Positions 35,501-44,364 of a stretch of DNA of 64,000 bases are shown here, piece by piece. This DNA comes from Flectobacillus sp. BAB-3569. GTDB lineage: Bacteria; Bacteroidota; Bacteroidia; Cytophagales; Spirosomataceae. The stretch lies in NCBI RefSeq assembly GCF_002270355.1, contig NZ_NJFZ01000006.1:434001-498000 (forward strand), given 5' to 3'. The position numbers and the translations under genes are program-made. Position 1 is the first letter of the stretch. Each line of letters begins with the position of its first letter. The notes below the pieces were generated by a model that made no database searches, was not told the origin of the DNA, and was given only the letters and a program-made list of their open reading frames with translations.

Positions 35501-36334
35501 ATGAAAAATATCTTATTGCTTGTGATGGCTATTTCTTTGTTGGGCGGAATGGTCGTATTATCTTACTTTTTTACTCCCTTGGCTTGGGGTGCAGGACTTC
35601 TTTGGCTTTGCCTTACCTTACTTTGGCTTTGGAGTTTACGCATCAAAGACTCCAGTATTATTGATTCCTTTTGGGGAATGGGCTTTGTGATGTTGGCATG
35701 GCTTTGGTATGGGCTTTTATCTGATACCAATCCGAGAGCTTTGGTGTTATGTGTCTTGGTCTCGATTTGGGGAATACGATTGTCAGCACATATAGCAGTT
35801 CGTAATCATGGGAAAGGCGAAGATTATCGCTATCAAGCTTTCCGCGAAGCGCATGGAGATAAATATTGGTGGAGATCATATTTCAGAGTATATCTACTAC
35901 AAGGAGTATTGCTTTGGTTGATTTCTTTACCGCTATTTTTTACCCAACATACAGCCTTTACAGGTTGGACGTGGGTCGATGCCTTGGGCGGCATCATCTG
36001 GTTGGTAGGTTTTGTATTCGAAGCCTTTGGCGACTGGCAATTAGCGCAATTCAAAGCTAACCCTCACAACAAAGGCAAAGTATTTGACAGTGGTTTGTGG
36101 CAATACACCCGTCATCCCAACTATTTTGGCGATGCGGTATTATGGTGGGGATATTTCTGTTTTGCCATTGCAGCAGGAGCAAGCTGGACGGTCTTAAGCC
36201 CTCTATTAATGACCTTCCTTTTGATGAAAGTCTCAGGCGTAGCTTTACTCGAAGAAAGACTCGTAGAAACCAAACCCCAATACCTCGACTATATGAGCCA
36301 AACTCCAGCGTTTTTTCCTAAGTTTTGGAGATAG
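35501..36334 (+). CDS. DUF1295 (steroid 5-alpha-reductase-like) membrane protein
   Basis: This 277-residue polytopic protein matches DUF1295. The C-terminal signature is WQYTRHPNYFGDAVLWWGYF (about 203-222), typical of the 5-alpha-reductase / isoprenylcysteine methyltransferase superfamily. Upstream, DSSIIDSFWGMGFVMLAWLW and RLSAHIAVRNHGKGEDYRY are also conserved. Enzymes in the group reduce or methylate lipid-like substrates using a bound nucleotide cofactor. The substrate is unknown. It follows priA by 153 bp. Confidence 0.9.
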   Translation: MKNILLLVMAISLLGGMVVLSYFFTPLAWGAGLLWLCLTLLWLWSLRIKDSSIIDSFWGMGFVMLAWLWYGLLSDTNPRALVLCVLVSIWGIRLSAHIAVRNHGKGEDYRYQAFREAHGDKYWWRSYFRVYLLQGVLLWLISLPLFFTQHTAFTGWTWVDALGGIIWLVGFVFEAFGDWQLAQFKANPHNKGKVFDSGLWQYTRHPNYFGDAVLWWGYFCFAIAAGASWTVLSPLLMTFLLMKVSGVALLEERLVETKPQYLDYMSQTPAFFPKFWR

Positions 36335-36424
36335 AGGTGATAAATAAGAAGGGTGGGGGTCGGCTTCCCATTTTTAGTACATTTTGAAAATATAGGTAAT
36401 CTTTATGATTTGATCATGCTTTTA

Positions 36425-36473
36425 ACCCTTCTTGAGCTGAGTATATCATTACACAACGAAGCTCAAGAAGGGT
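36425..36473 (+). terminator. Terminator-like inverted repeat
   Basis: A 13-bp stem (36425-36437 with 36461-36473, ACCCTTCTTGAGC) has a 23-nt loop and is followed by GTTTTGTTTTTTT. It probably ends the DUF1295 transcript. Confidence 0.65.
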
Positions 36474-36736
36474 GTTTTGTTTTTTTATAATCTATAGACT
36501 CATGCTACCCCAAGAGACATGTGGACTAACGAAATAATCTTCTCTCTTCTTTAGGGAACTTCCTCTAAAGAATCAAATGCACAGATCTAACACAGGTATA
36601 CTGTAAGTTCTGCACTGTTAATGGAGTAAAGTAAAGCATATTATTTCTTTAAACTTTAAACCTGTTTTTTTTAGGAAAGCTTAAATATCGTAACGATAAG
36701 TATTTGTGAAGATACCGAGGATGTGGGATAAATTGC

Positions 36737-36744
36737 TATATTTG
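36737..36744 (+). promoter_or_regulatory. Candidate -7 box (TATATTTG) for the CPBP gene
   Basis: It matches TAnnTTTG exactly and lies 46 bp before the ATG. The nearest TTTG upstream (36703) is farther than usual, so a -33 element is not clear. Confidence 0.4.
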
Positions 36745-36790
36745 AATAGGCAGATTTTTCTTTCAAGTACATTTAAAAACTTCACAAACT

Positions 36791-37486
36791 ATGACAAAAT
36801 CTACTACGCTACACATTCTTACATTTTTGGGATTGGCCTCTGGTCTAACAATTGCTTTTAGCAAACTTCCGCCGATTATATTATATGCTATCGACTTCAG
36901 AGAAATGCTGTGTGGTATGGGTCCTTTGCTGGGAGGATTAGTTTGTTATCAGATATATGGTATATCTACTTCCTATTCAGTTGCAGGAACACAGCCTATC
37001 AAAATTTGGGCTATGGTAGGATTAGTTTCCTTAACTTTTCTACTAACGAATACTGGTACTTCATCGAGTACTAGCTTACCCTTTATGCTTTCTCAAATGT
37101 TGTACTGCTTTGGAGAAGAATACGGTTGGAGACATTATCTACAAACTGTTACTAACCCACTCCATAAATGGCTTCAGCCATTTGTCATCGGATTAATTTG
37201 GTTTGTTTGGCATTTTGCTTGGTTACCTGAGCCATTAAAAGCATTGCTAGGTCAAAACTTCAATGCACCATTACCTATCGGCATTATTACAGGCATTGTT
37301 TCGCTAGCCTTGTTTTCAATGTTTTTGGGATGGACTATCCAAAAAACAGGTGCAGTTCTAGTACCAACATTAATACATTTTGCTACGAAATCAAATTCTG
37401 GTACTCTCTTGGCAACCATAATTGTTGTTGTCCTTGGCATTATTACTTGGGATACTTTTAGCTTGGGAAAGGCGATGCGAAAATAA
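36791..37486 (+). CDS. CPBP family intramembrane glutamic endopeptidase
   Basis: This 231-residue membrane protein of the CAAX-protease / bacteriocin-processing (CPBP, Abi) family has about seven hydrophobic segments. Catalytic motif 1 is EEYGWR (E109, E110, R114). Motif 2 is FVWHFAW with a histidine near 144, and the last region is LIHFATKSNS. All expected active-site residues are present. Substrates of bacterial members are mostly unknown; some act in immunity to bacteriocins. The DUF4262 gene starts 58 bp downstream and may be co-transcribed. Confidence 0.9.
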   Translation: MTKSTTLHILTFLGLASGLTIAFSKLPPIILYAIDFREMLCGMGPLLGGLVCYQIYGISTSYSVAGTQPIKIWAMVGLVSLTFLLTNTGTSSSTSLPFMLSQMLYCFGEEYGWRHYLQTVTNPLHKWLQPFVIGLIWFVWHFAWLPEPLKALLGQNFNAPLPIGIITGIVSLALFSMFLGWTIQKTGAVLVPTLIHFATKSNSGTLLATIIVVVLGIITWDTFSLGKAMRK

Positions 37487-37544
37487 TTCTTATCAAATGC
37501 CAATTCTACATTAATCTTTAAGCTACTTTTTGTAACCCTATAAA

Positions 37545-38306
37545 ATGAAAAACGAACCTCATTGTATCAATAAAAACGACTTACTGGAACGAACCAAGCA
37601 AGATATTGCCCAATTTGGACTTCAAGTAATATCGGTTACATCTACTGACTATCTGCCATCTTTTTCTTTCAGTATTGGCTTGACCCAAACATACCAACAT
37701 CCAGAAATTATTTGCTTTGGACTGCCTAGCAGTTTAGGTCATGAAATAATAAATGACATTGCTTCTATGCTTAAAAATGGAACAATATTCGAAGAAGGGG
37801 AAATTTATACAGATATCTTTCAAGATAGTAGAGCTACTTTTTTATCGGTTGATGAAAGTAATTTGGAATACTATTTTGGCGCAGGACTAAACTATTATCA
37901 GGATAAACCTTTTGAAGCTTTGCAGCTCGTTTGGACTGACCGAAATGATTTATTTCCTTGGGAGGATAATTTTGAAGAGGAGTTTTTGTATCAACAGCCT
38001 TTACTCGACAGAAATACAGCATTCAAGTTTAATGAGCCGCCGCATTTGAGCATTTTTACGACTCGTCAGTGGCTTGAAGAACATAAGCCAATTCTAAGGG
38101 TTGTGCATGATCATGATGGAGATTGGCAGTTTTTGACAGGAGACCAAATACCCGAAGATATACGAGTCGTATCTCTTTCTGAAATAGTTCGCAGTGACCA
38201 TACCTTAAATGAGGTCTTCGACCTAGAATACGGCGAAGATGCCGAAAGAGCATCCGTTGGTGAAGCATGGGAAAGAAATTCACTAGAAGAATATGAGGAG
38301 GAGTAG
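37545..38306 (+). CDS. DUF4262 domain protein with DUF2185-like C-terminus
   Basis: The N-terminal part of this 253-residue protein (about 12-135) matches DUF4262: DIAQFGLQVISVTSTDYLP, FSFSIGLTQTYQHPEIICFG, then acidic FPWEDNF. The C-terminal part (about 183-240) has the pattern of DUF2185-like domains: HDHDGDWQFLTGDQIPED, VVSLSEIVRSD, GEDAERASVGEAWERN. Both domain types are common in bacterial immunity proteins, but there is no toxin gene here. The C-terminal assignment is from pattern memory only. No signal peptide, so it is cytoplasmic. Confidence 0.8.
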   Translation: MKNEPHCINKNDLLERTKQDIAQFGLQVISVTSTDYLPSFSFSIGLTQTYQHPEIICFGLPSSLGHEIINDIASMLKNGTIFEEGEIYTDIFQDSRATFLSVDESNLEYYFGAGLNYYQDKPFEALQLVWTDRNDLFPWEDNFEEEFLYQQPLLDRNTAFKFNEPPHLSIFTTRQWLEEHKPILRVVHDHDGDWQFLTGDQIPEDIRVVSLSEIVRSDHTLNEVFDLEYGEDAERASVGEAWERNSLEEYEEE

Positions 38307-38500
38307 AGGATTAGGTTAAAGATAAAGAACGTATTATTACTAAATTTCTAAACCTTGGTAAAAAGAACCTTCTTCAAAAAATAAATTGTTCTACATCACT
38401 TCACCCATTTTCAAAACTCATGATTCTGGTTTAGATTTAGGGAAAATTCACACTATCAACAAATTGTGGTGCTTTTCACCCCACTTACTTCCAAACTATC

Positions 38501-39856
38501 ATGAGAAAACTTTTCCTATTGCTGGCGATACTGCTTGGTATTGCTCCTGCTTTTTCACAAGAAATCCCTAAAATTTTACCGCTGAAAGAACGTGCTGTAT
38601 TACAGGATGAATTGCTTGATGAGCGTTTCAAAAGCGTATTGCCTAATCTGATGCGCAAAAATGGAATCGATATGTGGGTTATTATTGCCCGAGAATACAA
38701 CGAAGACCCTGTTATCAAAACTATGTTGCCGTCCACTTGGCTCAATGCTCGTCGCCGTACTATTTTGGTTATCTACGACAAAGGCGAGTCGCAAGGACTT
38801 GAGGCTTTGGCTGTGGCTCGTTACAATGTCGGTACTATTTTCAAATCGGCTTGGCAACCTGAGAAAGAACCTAATCAGTGGAAACGTCTGGTTCAAATTA
38901 TTGAAGAAAGAAAACCTAAAAAAATTGCCTTGGATGTATCTGAGCAATACGCTCATGCCGATGGTTTGAGTCATTCGGAGCATGAATCTTTGATGAGCAA
39001 TATGCCCGCCGAGTACAAAGGTAAAGTTACTTCTGCCGAGCGCCTTTGCGTGGGCTGGCTCGAAACTCGTACACCGCGCGAAATTGCCCTTTATGAAATG
39101 CTAGACCGAATTACTCATCAAATCATTGCGGAGGCATTTTCTGAAAAAGTTGTTATCCCTGGAGTAACTACTACCGACGATGTGGTGTGGTATTTGCGTG
39201 AGCGTGTAGCAGAACTAAAACTTGATACTTGGTTTCACCCAACGGTAGACATCCAACGCCCCGACCCAGATAAAGTCAACTGGCCGTATGACCGTCGCCC
39301 CGACGTAGAAGTGATTATGCCAGGTGATTTATTGCATTGCGATTTTGGGATTACGTACTTGCGTCTCAATACCGACGTACAAGAAATGGCGTATGTCTTG
39401 CGCCCCGACGAAAAACAAGTACCCGATTATTTGAACAAAGCCTTTTCTGCGGGTAATAGATTGCAGGATATCATGACGGGTTTTTTTAAGGTAGGAATGA
39501 CTGGCAATCAGATTTTGGCGCTATCGCTTCGCAAAGCCGAACAAGATGGAGTTGTTGCTCAGATTTACTCGCATCCAGTGGGGTATCACGGACATGCGGC
39601 TGGTCCTGCCATCGGTATGTGGGATATGCAAGGGGGTGTGCCCGGTTCGGGCGAGTACTCAATTAATGAAAATACGGCCTACGCTATCGAACTAAATGCC
39701 AAGGTGAAAATTCCTGAGTGGGGCAATAAAGAGGTACGTGTGATGTTGGAAGAACAGGGGCTTTTTATTAATGGGAAAGTACACTATATTGATGGTCGCC
39801 AAAAAAACATACTCACTATTCCGAGGCGACAAAAAATAGATCATTTAGGTCAATAA
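38501..39856 (+). CDS. M24 family metallopeptidase (Xaa-Pro peptidase-like), exported
   Basis: This 451-residue protein has a signal peptide (MRKLFLLLAILLGIAPAFS) and a pita-bread M24 domain at the C-terminus. Candidate metal ligands are the two Asp in HCDFGITYLRLNTDVQEM, the His in GYHGHAAG, the Glu in YAIELNAK and the Glu in MLEEQG. This order matches aminopeptidase P/prolidase enzymes. The N-terminal domain (about 30-190) is the creatinase-like half. It probably acts on periplasmic peptides or related substrates. A terminator follows at 39867-39900. Confidence 0.92.
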   Translation: MRKLFLLLAILLGIAPAFSQEIPKILPLKERAVLQDELLDERFKSVLPNLMRKNGIDMWVIIAREYNEDPVIKTMLPSTWLNARRRTILVIYDKGESQGLEALAVARYNVGTIFKSAWQPEKEPNQWKRLVQIIEERKPKKIALDVSEQYAHADGLSHSEHESLMSNMPAEYKGKVTSAERLCVGWLETRTPREIALYEMLDRITHQIIAEAFSEKVVIPGVTTTDDVVWYLRERVAELKLDTWFHPTVDIQRPDPDKVNWPYDRRPDVEVIMPGDLLHCDFGITYLRLNTDVQEMAYVLRPDEKQVPDYLNKAFSAGNRLQDIMTGFFKVGMTGNQILALSLRKAEQDGVVAQIYSHPVGYHGHAAGPAIGMWDMQGGVPGSGEYSINENTAYAIELNAKVKIPEWGNKEVRVMLEEQGLFINGKVHYIDGRQKNILTIPRRQKIDHLGQ

Positions 39857-39866
39857 TGAATTTTAG

Positions 39867-39905
39867 AAAAGGGTTTGAAGTTGATTTTTCAAATCCTTTT
39901 TTTGT
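39867..39905 (+). terminator. Terminator of the M24 peptidase gene
   Basis: Stem AAAAGGGTTTGAA / TTCAAATCCTTTT (39867-39879 with 39888-39900, one G-T pair) begins 10 bp after the stop and is followed by more T. Confidence 0.8.
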
Positions 39906-40110
39906 AAAAAAATGAATCTTATTAAATGGTGTAATCGGAAGGATATGTATCTTTGAATCAAATTTACCTTGATTAAAGTGAATATTTTGCATTTGTGTAT
40001 TTTGGTGTCAGTTTTTTGTGCCAAGGTAGATGAAGAAAGTCCTTGTGTTTTCGGAAAAACTCTGTAACTTACTTTCGATTCCGAGCTTATTTTACTCTAA
40101 GTATTAGCTG

Positions 40111-42057
40111 ATGTTTTTACGATTAATACTGTTAACTGTCTTTTTAAATCCTTACCTCATTTTTTCACAACAAAAAAAGCTAGATAGCTTACTTTTGGTG
40201 TGGAAGAGGGACTCTGTTAGTATAGCTCAAGCTCCTGATTCAAATGATGTCAAATTATTGAATTCGATAGGCTATGAATACATGCAGAGGGCATCGGCTA
40301 ATACCATAAAACTTTCAAATACGGCCTTTATTCTTGCTGAAAAAATCAAATATGATAAAGGACAAACAACAGCTCTTGCCAATCTTGCTCGATATTATTA
40401 TGTCAAATGTGATTATGAGCTTTCGTTAAGATATCTTCTAAAATCTTCTGCTATCAGCGACTATATTCAGGATTTGGATGGTAAAGCTGGCATGGCCAAT
40501 CTGCTGGCGCTTATTTATCTTGCTCAAAAGAAACATCTTCCGGCCAAGAAAGAACTATTTACCGCTATTAGTTTGAATAAAAAGCTTAATAACTCCCAAC
40601 GGTTAGCATCAAACTACTTCAATCTGGCTCTGGCAAGTAAAGAGCTCAAACAGCCAGATAGTACCTATTACTATATTCAGTTATCCAAAAAACTTGCTGT
40701 TAAAAATAATGATGATCATCTTATTGCGATGTGTAACAATCGTTTAGGGGAATTCCATTGTTCTAAAGGTCGTTCAGAAGAGGCTGTTTTTTATTATACT
40801 TCAGTCATTAAGAATCCAAAGTACCAGAATGATTGGGAGAATAGCTTTGCCTACACAGGGTTAGCTAAATGTTCCTATTCAAAAAAGAAATTCAACGATG
40901 CCGTTTCATATGCCCATAAAGGTTTAGAACTGGCCCAAAAAACCAATACGCTTTGGGATATCCACATGGCGCTAAAGGTACTTCATGAAGCTTATCACGC
41001 TGCAGGAAAAGATGCTTTAGCTTACAAATATCAAACTTTGGAAAAGCAGTATAGTGACAGTCTTTCTAATGAAAAAACAGAAATTGAGTTAACAAGCTTA
41101 TCCCTCAAGCGCAAGCAGGCCGAAAATGATGCTTTGATGCGTAGAAATCAGGTAGTACAGCAAAAGGCTGCAAATAGCCAAATGCTGATGATATTAATTG
41201 CTTCGGTTTCGGCATCTTTATTTATTATTTTAGGATTGAATATCTGGAATACGCGTAAAAAACAGCGTTTATATGATGATATTCAGGAAAAATCTGAACA
41301 AATTTTAGCCCAAAGCCACTTGATTGAAAAACAAAATGAAGAGCTTTTGGAATCAAACAGAACTAAGAATAAGCTCTTTTCTATCATAGGTCATGATTTG
41401 CGCTCGCCTTTTGCTACCATCTTGGGCAGTTTTAAAATGTTTAAAGCTGGGTATTTGGGTGAAGCTGAAAAAGAAATGATTTTAGATAAAATCTATGAAC
41501 AGGTAAGTGCTACTTCCGAAATGATTGACCACTTGTTAACTTGGGCTAATAGTCAAAAAGAAGGTCTAAAAACCCAAAAGCAAGAGTTCTGTTTGAGCCA
41601 AAAAATGGAACAGATTATGGAGGTGTTTACTAATACTGCCGAAAGCAAACAAATCTCGCTTACACATGAGTATGCCGAGCCTGTGTATATATTTGCCGAC
41701 CCCGACCAAGTTCATATCCTTTTTCAGAATCTTATAGCCAATGCTATCAAATTTACCAAGCCCCAAGGAAAGGTAGAAATATCATATCAAACAAGCTCAA
41801 CCCATTTGTTGGTAATTGTGAAAGATAATGGCATTGGAATGTCACCAGAAAAACTCTCTCAATTATTCACGATGACTGGCAAAGGGATATCGACCTATGG
41901 AACCAACTATGAAAAGGGACTAGGAATAGGGCTGAGTCTAGTCAAACAATTTGCTGACCTTAATGGTGCTAGTATTTCGGTAAAAAGTGAAGAAAATAAA
42001 GGTACAGAATTTATCATATCATTTAACATACCCATTTCTATGGAGAAAACTGTTTAA
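40111..42057 (+). CDS. Tetratricopeptide-repeat sensor histidine kinase
   Basis: This 648-residue kinase has a signal sequence (MFLRLILLTVFLNPYLIFSQ) and periplasmic TPR units (about 40-330). A coiled coil (about 320-360) leads to a membrane helix (about 366-386, MILIASVSASLFIILGLNIW). The cytoplasmic half has the H-box IGHDLRSPF (phospho-accepting His), N-box NLIANAIKF, G1 DNGIGM and G2 GIGLSLVKQF. No response regulator gene is nearby, so the partner is encoded elsewhere. It converges on the M48 gene with overlapping stop codons. Confidence 0.94.
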   Translation: MFLRLILLTVFLNPYLIFSQQKKLDSLLLVWKRDSVSIAQAPDSNDVKLLNSIGYEYMQRASANTIKLSNTAFILAEKIKYDKGQTTALANLARYYYVKCDYELSLRYLLKSSAISDYIQDLDGKAGMANLLALIYLAQKKHLPAKKELFTAISLNKKLNNSQRLASNYFNLALASKELKQPDSTYYYIQLSKKLAVKNNDDHLIAMCNNRLGEFHCSKGRSEEAVFYYTSVIKNPKYQNDWENSFAYTGLAKCSYSKKKFNDAVSYAHKGLELAQKTNTLWDIHMALKVLHEAYHAAGKDALAYKYQTLEKQYSDSLSNEKTEIELTSLSLKRKQAENDALMRRNQVVQQKAANSQMLMILIASVSASLFIILGLNIWNTRKKQRLYDDIQEKSEQILAQSHLIEKQNEELLESNRTKNKLFSIIGHDLRSPFATILGSFKMFKAGYLGEAEKEMILDKIYEQVSATSEMIDHLLTWANSQKEGLKTQKQEFCLSQKMEQIMEVFTNTAESKQISLTHEYAEPVYIFADPDQVHILFQNLIANAIKFTKPQGKVEISYQTSSTHLLVIVKDNGIGMSPEKLSQLFTMTGKGISTYGTNYEKGLGIGLSLVKQFADLNGASISVKSEENKGTEFIISFNIPISMEKTV

Positions 42058-44117
42058 TTCAAAGCTTCTTTCAGGTATACTAATTGCTCCTGCAAAAAGC
42101 TTCGTTTTTCTTCAAAAAATACCTTCCATTCCATTTTTTCGAAGATTTGTATAGCCGTAAAAAGAATATTTAGGGCTTTTGTATCGTATTCTGGATTACT
42201 AAAATAAACAAAAGTCCCATCCAAAAACGTTTGACAAGAAGCTCGGTCTTCCTCTTCCCAATAGGATTGCCAGCGTTCCACTTCGAGTAAGTGTTGAAGA
42301 GCCGATTTAAGTTCTTTCTCGATTGGAATAAAATCTTCAAATTGCTGGGTGATTTCTTCAAATGGGGTATTTACATGAGTAAACTGCAAGGCAATATATA
42401 TTTTTTGAACTAACTCATAATTTTGCTCATGTAGGTGCTTAGTTTCTGTGAGTAATGATAATGCTGTTTCGTATTGTTGTCCATGACCCTGAGCCGTAGC
42501 ACGTTGAAAACTGAGCACCGAAACCTTTTGTTCATGCTCAAACAAGGTTTTTGTACCCGTCTCTAAGGCTTTTTGTAAATCTTCGAGGAGCTTATTAATC
42601 TCCGATTTCGCAACTCTTTTATTGTCATATTCGATAAAATCTGGTAGTTCAGTCGATGCCGTAAGTTGATGAAGCTTGTTAATATCATTGTTCAGAATCG
42701 TTATGGCTTCCAACTTGTTGAATATTGCAGCTGAAAATAGGCTTTCTGGTTCAATTTCGGCATTTTTAAAAGATTCTTCTAATGGCGCAGGGTGACGCCA
42801 ATCAAAATATCCTTTGTATTCGGGCGCATAGCTGTTATGTGTTTTTTCTTTCTGTAGGTTATCCACAAATTGTTCATAACTCACCAACTCTGTAGCTTTA
42901 TCGTATTGCACCAATGCAAATAATTGTGCTGTTTGATGTTGCAAAATATCCTGTGGGTTTTGTAATAAATGAATCGCTAAATCACGATGCACTTGTTGCT
43001 GCTGGATATTGAGTTTGTGAAGATGTTGTACTCTTTCATTCATGCTCGGGTGAGTTGCCCATTGGTCTTCAACCACGAGCTTGGATTGGTTAATTTTATC
43101 AAACTTTTCCAAAGTAACTTGCGGTAACTCTTGGAAAATAGGTACCTCATTGGCTTCGGAAATTGATTTCATAACCCAGCTCTGTTGTGGATAAATATTG
43201 TTAGTAATCTGCGCTTTACTGATATTTCTTTCATAATAATTTAAAACAGTATAATAGGCAGTATTTGACAAATCAATTCTTAAAAGGGCATTTGCCAGTG
43301 CATCAGACCCTGCCACATGGGCAGCGATGGCATCGGCATGAAACTCCATTTCTCTCGAAAGTTTGAGGTAATTAAGATTAATTAGTTTGTAGAAAAACTG
43401 AAGGATTTTCTGGATACCGATAATGATATAAATTGCCACACGCACTCCCAATTTAATAAACCAATGGATGTTTGCCCATTGATCAATCAAAGATCCAAAC
43501 GAATCATTTTGAAATAAAAGGTTGTGAATTACCTGATTGGCATAATACACATAGCTACCGATTTTCATAGACTTTTGAGAAAAGTGCCCAAATTCGTGAG
43601 CTAGCACTGCTTTTAGCTCATCTTGGGTCAGGCTATTCATCAGTCCAATACCTATTTGAAGGTTCTTTTTAATCGGCAAAAACATACTCAGAAAGTTTGA
43701 GTCATAAAACACAGAAGCATTGACATCGGCAGTGAGATATACTTTTTTAGGAAAACTTGTTCCTACTTTTTGAACAATTTCATCTAGTAGGGCAAATAAC
43801 TGAGGTTGTTCATTTCTAGTAATTTCTGTATATCTGTCTAGATTAGTAGTGTTTCGGATAAAGATAAATTTTATAAGAAAAATCAAAACTACTACACCAA
43901 TACTCATCAATCCAATACCTATGAATGCCCCCCAAATGTGAATTCGAGAAACCATAAGAATCATAAAACTCAAACCAGCGACACCTAGAATTGCAGTAAG
44001 TCCTAGTGCTAGTATCAATAATAAAATGTAAATGCCAATAAATACAATTATTGAAATAGTTGCTGCAATAGCGGCATCTTTGAAGGTTTTTGATGGAGGA
44101 ACAACGATTGTACGCAT
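42054..44117 (-). CDS. Large M48-family metalloprotease (HtpX/Ste24-like)
   Basis: This 687-residue protein has N-terminal membrane segments (about 14-50 and 62-85), then the protease domain with HEFGH (174-178). REMEFHADAIAAHVAG provides the third zinc ligand. The C-terminal half (about 350-687) is long, helical and uncharacterised, possibly TPR-like. Domain size exceeds HtpX, and this long form is familiar from Bacteroidota. It may process or degrade membrane proteins. The 3' end overlaps the histidine kinase gene by four bases. Confidence 0.9.
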   Translation of the reverse strand: MRTIVVPPSKTFKDAAIAATISIIVFIGIYILLLILALGLTAILGVAGLSFMILMVSRIHIWGAFIGIGLMSIGVVVLIFLIKFIFIRNTTNLDRYTEITRNEQPQLFALLDEIVQKVGTSFPKKVYLTADVNASVFYDSNFLSMFLPIKKNLQIGIGLMNSLTQDELKAVLAHEFGHFSQKSMKIGSYVYYANQVIHNLLFQNDSFGSLIDQWANIHWFIKLGVRVAIYIIIGIQKILQFFYKLINLNYLKLSREMEFHADAIAAHVAGSDALANALLRIDLSNTAYYTVLNYYERNISKAQITNNIYPQQSWVMKSISEANEVPIFQELPQVTLEKFDKINQSKLVVEDQWATHPSMNERVQHLHKLNIQQQQVHRDLAIHLLQNPQDILQHQTAQLFALVQYDKATELVSYEQFVDNLQKEKTHNSYAPEYKGYFDWRHPAPLEESFKNAEIEPESLFSAAIFNKLEAITILNNDINKLHQLTASTELPDFIEYDNKRVAKSEINKLLEDLQKALETGTKTLFEHEQKVSVLSFQRATAQGHGQQYETALSLLTETKHLHEQNYELVQKIYIALQFTHVNTPFEEITQQFEDFIPIEKELKSALQHLLEVERWQSYWEEEDRASCQTFLDGTFVYFSNPEYDTKALNILFTAIQIFEKMEWKVFFEEKRSFLQEQLVYLKEALN

Positions 44118-44364
44118 GGTGAAACTATTGAGTTGGGACTAGATTTAGAGAAAAATGATCATGTTAAAGTTTGTAAAATTTAAACGTAATGTTATTTTTA
44201 TTCTTGAAAAAGTTTAAAAAAAGTATAGCAAATAAGCAAAAATATTTTTGATAAATAGCGCTAAATGCCTCTTAATCAGAATCCCTAAATATTTCTGTGC
44301 AAATTGTTGCTGAAGTTTTTTATTTTCCATAAAATTGGAAGAATAAACTAACTTTTCATACAAA

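Larger units (their letters stand above)
36335..36790. other. Intergenic region with hairpin and candidate promoter
   Basis: This 456-bp spacer contains a terminator-like inverted repeat (36425-36473) and a TATATTTG box at 36737-36744 upstream of the CPBP gene. The middle is A+T-rich and I see no gene in it. Confidence 0.55.
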
